Part shown: one piece after another, positions 6,414 to 7,403 of the stretch
Layout of the letters: each line of letters opens with the position of its first letter
Numbering within the stretch: the first letter of the stretch is position 1
NCBI GenBank assembly: GCA_019308525.1
Contig: JAFDIC010000192.1
Coordinates: forward strand, 1-7,403
Direction of reading: 5' to 3'
Source of the DNA: Deltaproteobacteria bacterium
GTDB taxonomy: Bacteria > Desulfobacterota > DSM-4660 > Desulfatiglandales > HGW-15
DNA: 7,403 bases
Position numbers and translations under genes: made by a program
Notes under the pieces: model-generated
Databases searched by the model: none
The model's input: only the letters and a program-made list of their open reading frames with translations
Told to the model about the DNA's origin: nothing

Positions 6414-6445
6414 ATTGGGCCTTGAGAAAAGACCCCCAGGGACCA
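6414..6445 (-). repeat. right terminal inverted repeat
   Basis: Right arm of the inverted pair. Read on the minus strand it begins TGGTCCCTGGGGG and ends AAGGCCCAAT. Its outer end is 44 bases past the amidohydrolase stop codon. Confidence 0.85.
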
Positions 6446-6489
6446 TTGAACGCCGTGGAGCAAGCTTTGGGCAACAACCTGTAAAACTT

Positions 6490-7403
6490 TTACTCCTCCA
6501 GACCCAGGAATCGAAGGGCATTGTCTCGAAGAATCTTTTTCTTGACCTCGTGATCTGCGTCCATTTCCATCAGCTCCTTCTTACCCCTGGCAAGCCCTAT
6601 CCCGTTTGTCCCCCACATGACCTTGTTCTTCCCCCGGCCGCTGAACATGAATTTTATCTGGTATGGCTCAAGGCTCTTGGGCATGTACGCGGAGATGTCT
6701 CCATAGACGTTTGGGTGTTTCCAAACAAGGTCGCACCATTCCCTGAACCAGGGCCAGCCGGTGTGGGACAGGTTGATCCTCAAGTTGGGGAAGGTAATGG
6801 CAATCTCGTCCATATACATTGGATTGCCAAGGGTGCTTGGCATGGGCTCAGCAGAGTGGCCCACCTGGACGCTCACCGGGATATTCAGCTCGTTACACTT
6901 GGCATACAGAGGATAGTACCTCTTGTCATTGGGTGCCAGACCGAAACTCATGGTGTGAAAGTATACGAATTTGAAGCCATATTCCTTTACCGCCCGTTCT
7001 ATCTCCTTGAGGCTGGACTCCATATCAAAGGGGTTGTAGCCTGCTGCCCCGATGACCCTGCCCCCTGACCTTTCCACGATCTCCTGGACCTGGTCTATGT
7101 TAAAATCCCAGACAAACCTGTGTGACCTCAAGGACCACATCTTCACGGCAGCTATGCAGATCTTTCCGTAGCCTATTTCATCCATGGCCTTGACCAGGTC
7201 TGCCACCGTTTCGTAGGGATAAAACATCGTGCCGTAAAGGTACTTGTGTTTCTCAAGCTCCTCTTGTGTCTCCGGGAACCTACCCATGGGCAGCATTGCC
7301 TTGAAGGTCGTCCTGGCCATGTGAAGCCATTCTTCGTAATCATTGAAGTTGTAATTCACACACTCCTTGACCTGCGGCGGGTAGTTCATTATGTCAATGG
7401 CCT
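6490..7403 (-). CDS. amidohydrolase-family (Amidohydro_2 / ACMSD-like TIM barrel) protein with degenerate metal site (5' end probably off window)
   Basis: About 300 residues of an amidohydrolase-2-type TIM barrel, a family that includes metal-dependent hydrolases and decarboxylases such as ACMSD. Numbered from the internal ATG at 7389, it has YFHTMSFG (143-150), VQVGHSAEP (175-182), the INLSHTGWPW strand (205-214), NVYGDISAY (227-235) and the VMWGTNGIG end strand (257-265), then a typical KKILRDNALRFLGLEE tail. The frame stays open to the window edge and reads A-I-D-I just before this ATG. Since family members begin with an Ile-Asp strand, the true start is probably outside, and no good ribosome binding site precedes the 7389 ATG. 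His178 and His209 are kept, but the early HxH pair is not seen after I-D, and the usual Asp of GTD is Asn262. Function is unknown; it may be a decarboxylase or hydratase-like enzyme of aromatic breakdown, or non-catalytic. A 427-base gap separates it from the acyl-CoA genes. Confidence 0.82.
   Translation of the reverse strand, partial: AIDIMNYPPQVKECVNYNFNDYEEWLHMARTTFKAMLPMGRFPETQEELEKHKYLYGTMFYPYETVADLVKAMDEIGYGKICIAAVKMWSLRSHRFVWDFNIDQVQEIVERSGGRVIGAAGYNPFDMESSLKEIERAVKEYGFKFVYFHTMSFGLAPNDKRYYPLYAKCNELNIPVSVQVGHSAEPMPSTLGNPMYMDEIAITFPNLRINLSHTGWPWFREWCDLVWKHPNVYGDISAYMPKSLEPYQIKFMFSGRGKNKVMWGTNGIGLARGKKELMEMDADHEVKKKILRDNALRFLGLEE

Larger units (their letters stand above)
6229..6445. mobile_element. 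MITE-like 217-base element with 32-base terminal inverted repeats
   Basis: The arms 6229-6260 and 6414-6445 are reverse complements over 32 bases with a single mismatch; the inner 26 bases are perfect. Both arms start TGGTC at the outer end and finish GGCCCAAT at the inner end. Just inside, 6264-6273 can pair with 6393-6402 (one mismatch, one G-U), and 6368-6373 GCCCCC pairs with 6386-6391 GGGGGC, so much of the element could fold as one long hairpin. There is no transposase and no credible ORF. A TTG triplet flanks both ends (6226-6228 and 6446-6448), a possible but very short target duplication. The shape fits a miniature inverted-repeat element or an internally deleted insertion sequence. 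A structured RNA or a recombination or regulatory hairpin is the alternative. It lies wholly between the amidohydrolase and carboxyltransferase genes. Confidence 0.6.

Noticed and set aside
6279..6521. 80-codon minus-strand ORF across the inverted-repeat element
   Set aside because: It overlaps the end of the amidohydrolase gene and runs through a repeat arm. The translation is rich in Pro, Arg, Ser and Gly with no recognisable domain, and it has no clear ribosome binding site.

Overview
All seven protein-coding genes in this 7.4 kb window lie on the minus strand, so they read from high to low coordinates. Their order in transcription is: an amidohydrolase-family protein (5' end off the window), a biotin-dependent acyl-CoA carboxyltransferase, a glutaryl-CoA-dehydrogenase-like acyl-CoA dehydrogenase, a 3-hydroxyacyl-CoA dehydrogenase, an enoyl-CoA hydratase, a second divergent 3-hydroxyacyl-CoA dehydrogenase, and the first 166 codons of a tungsten-type aldehyde oxidoreductase. 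The N-terminus of that last gene resembles BamB, the catalytic subunit of class II benzoyl-CoA reductase. It runs off the left edge and has no complete ORF inside the window; it was found by translating the minus strand directly.

The gene set fits a strictly anaerobic aromatic or alicyclic acid degrader. Class II benzoyl-CoA reductases are known from Geobacter, Syntrophus, Desulfococcus and relatives, and the acyl-CoA dehydrogenase resembles the non-decarboxylating Desulfococcus type. A sulfate-reducing or syntrophic Desulfobacterota-like bacterium is the best guess. This is inferred from protein resemblance recalled from memory, not from a database search.

The suggested pathway is as follows. 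The BamB-like enzyme dearomatises benzoyl-CoA (or a relative). The hydratase and the two hydroxyacyl-CoA dehydrogenases carry out beta-oxidation-type steps at the ring-derived C7 level (for example 3-hydroxypimeloyl-CoA) and/or the C4 level. The acyl-CoA dehydrogenase oxidises glutaryl-CoA or a similar dicarboxylic or alicyclic acyl-CoA. The carboxyltransferase adds or removes the carboxyl group. No thiolase, biotin carrier, membrane decarboxylase, BamA hydrolase or BamQ dehydrogenase is present in the window.

The six genes from 6062 down to 1 have gaps of 4 to 132 bases and look like one operon. The amidohydrolase is separated from them by a 427-base gap. That gap contains the most unusual non-coding feature: a 217-base element bounded by 32-base inverted repeats with one mismatch (6229-6260 and 6414-6445), with further internal pairing, resembling a MITE or foldback element. 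Other points of interest are an amidohydrolase that seems to have lost several metal ligands, a carboxyltransferase with altered active-site loops, and a hydroxyacyl-CoA dehydrogenase with a changed residue next to its catalytic histidine.
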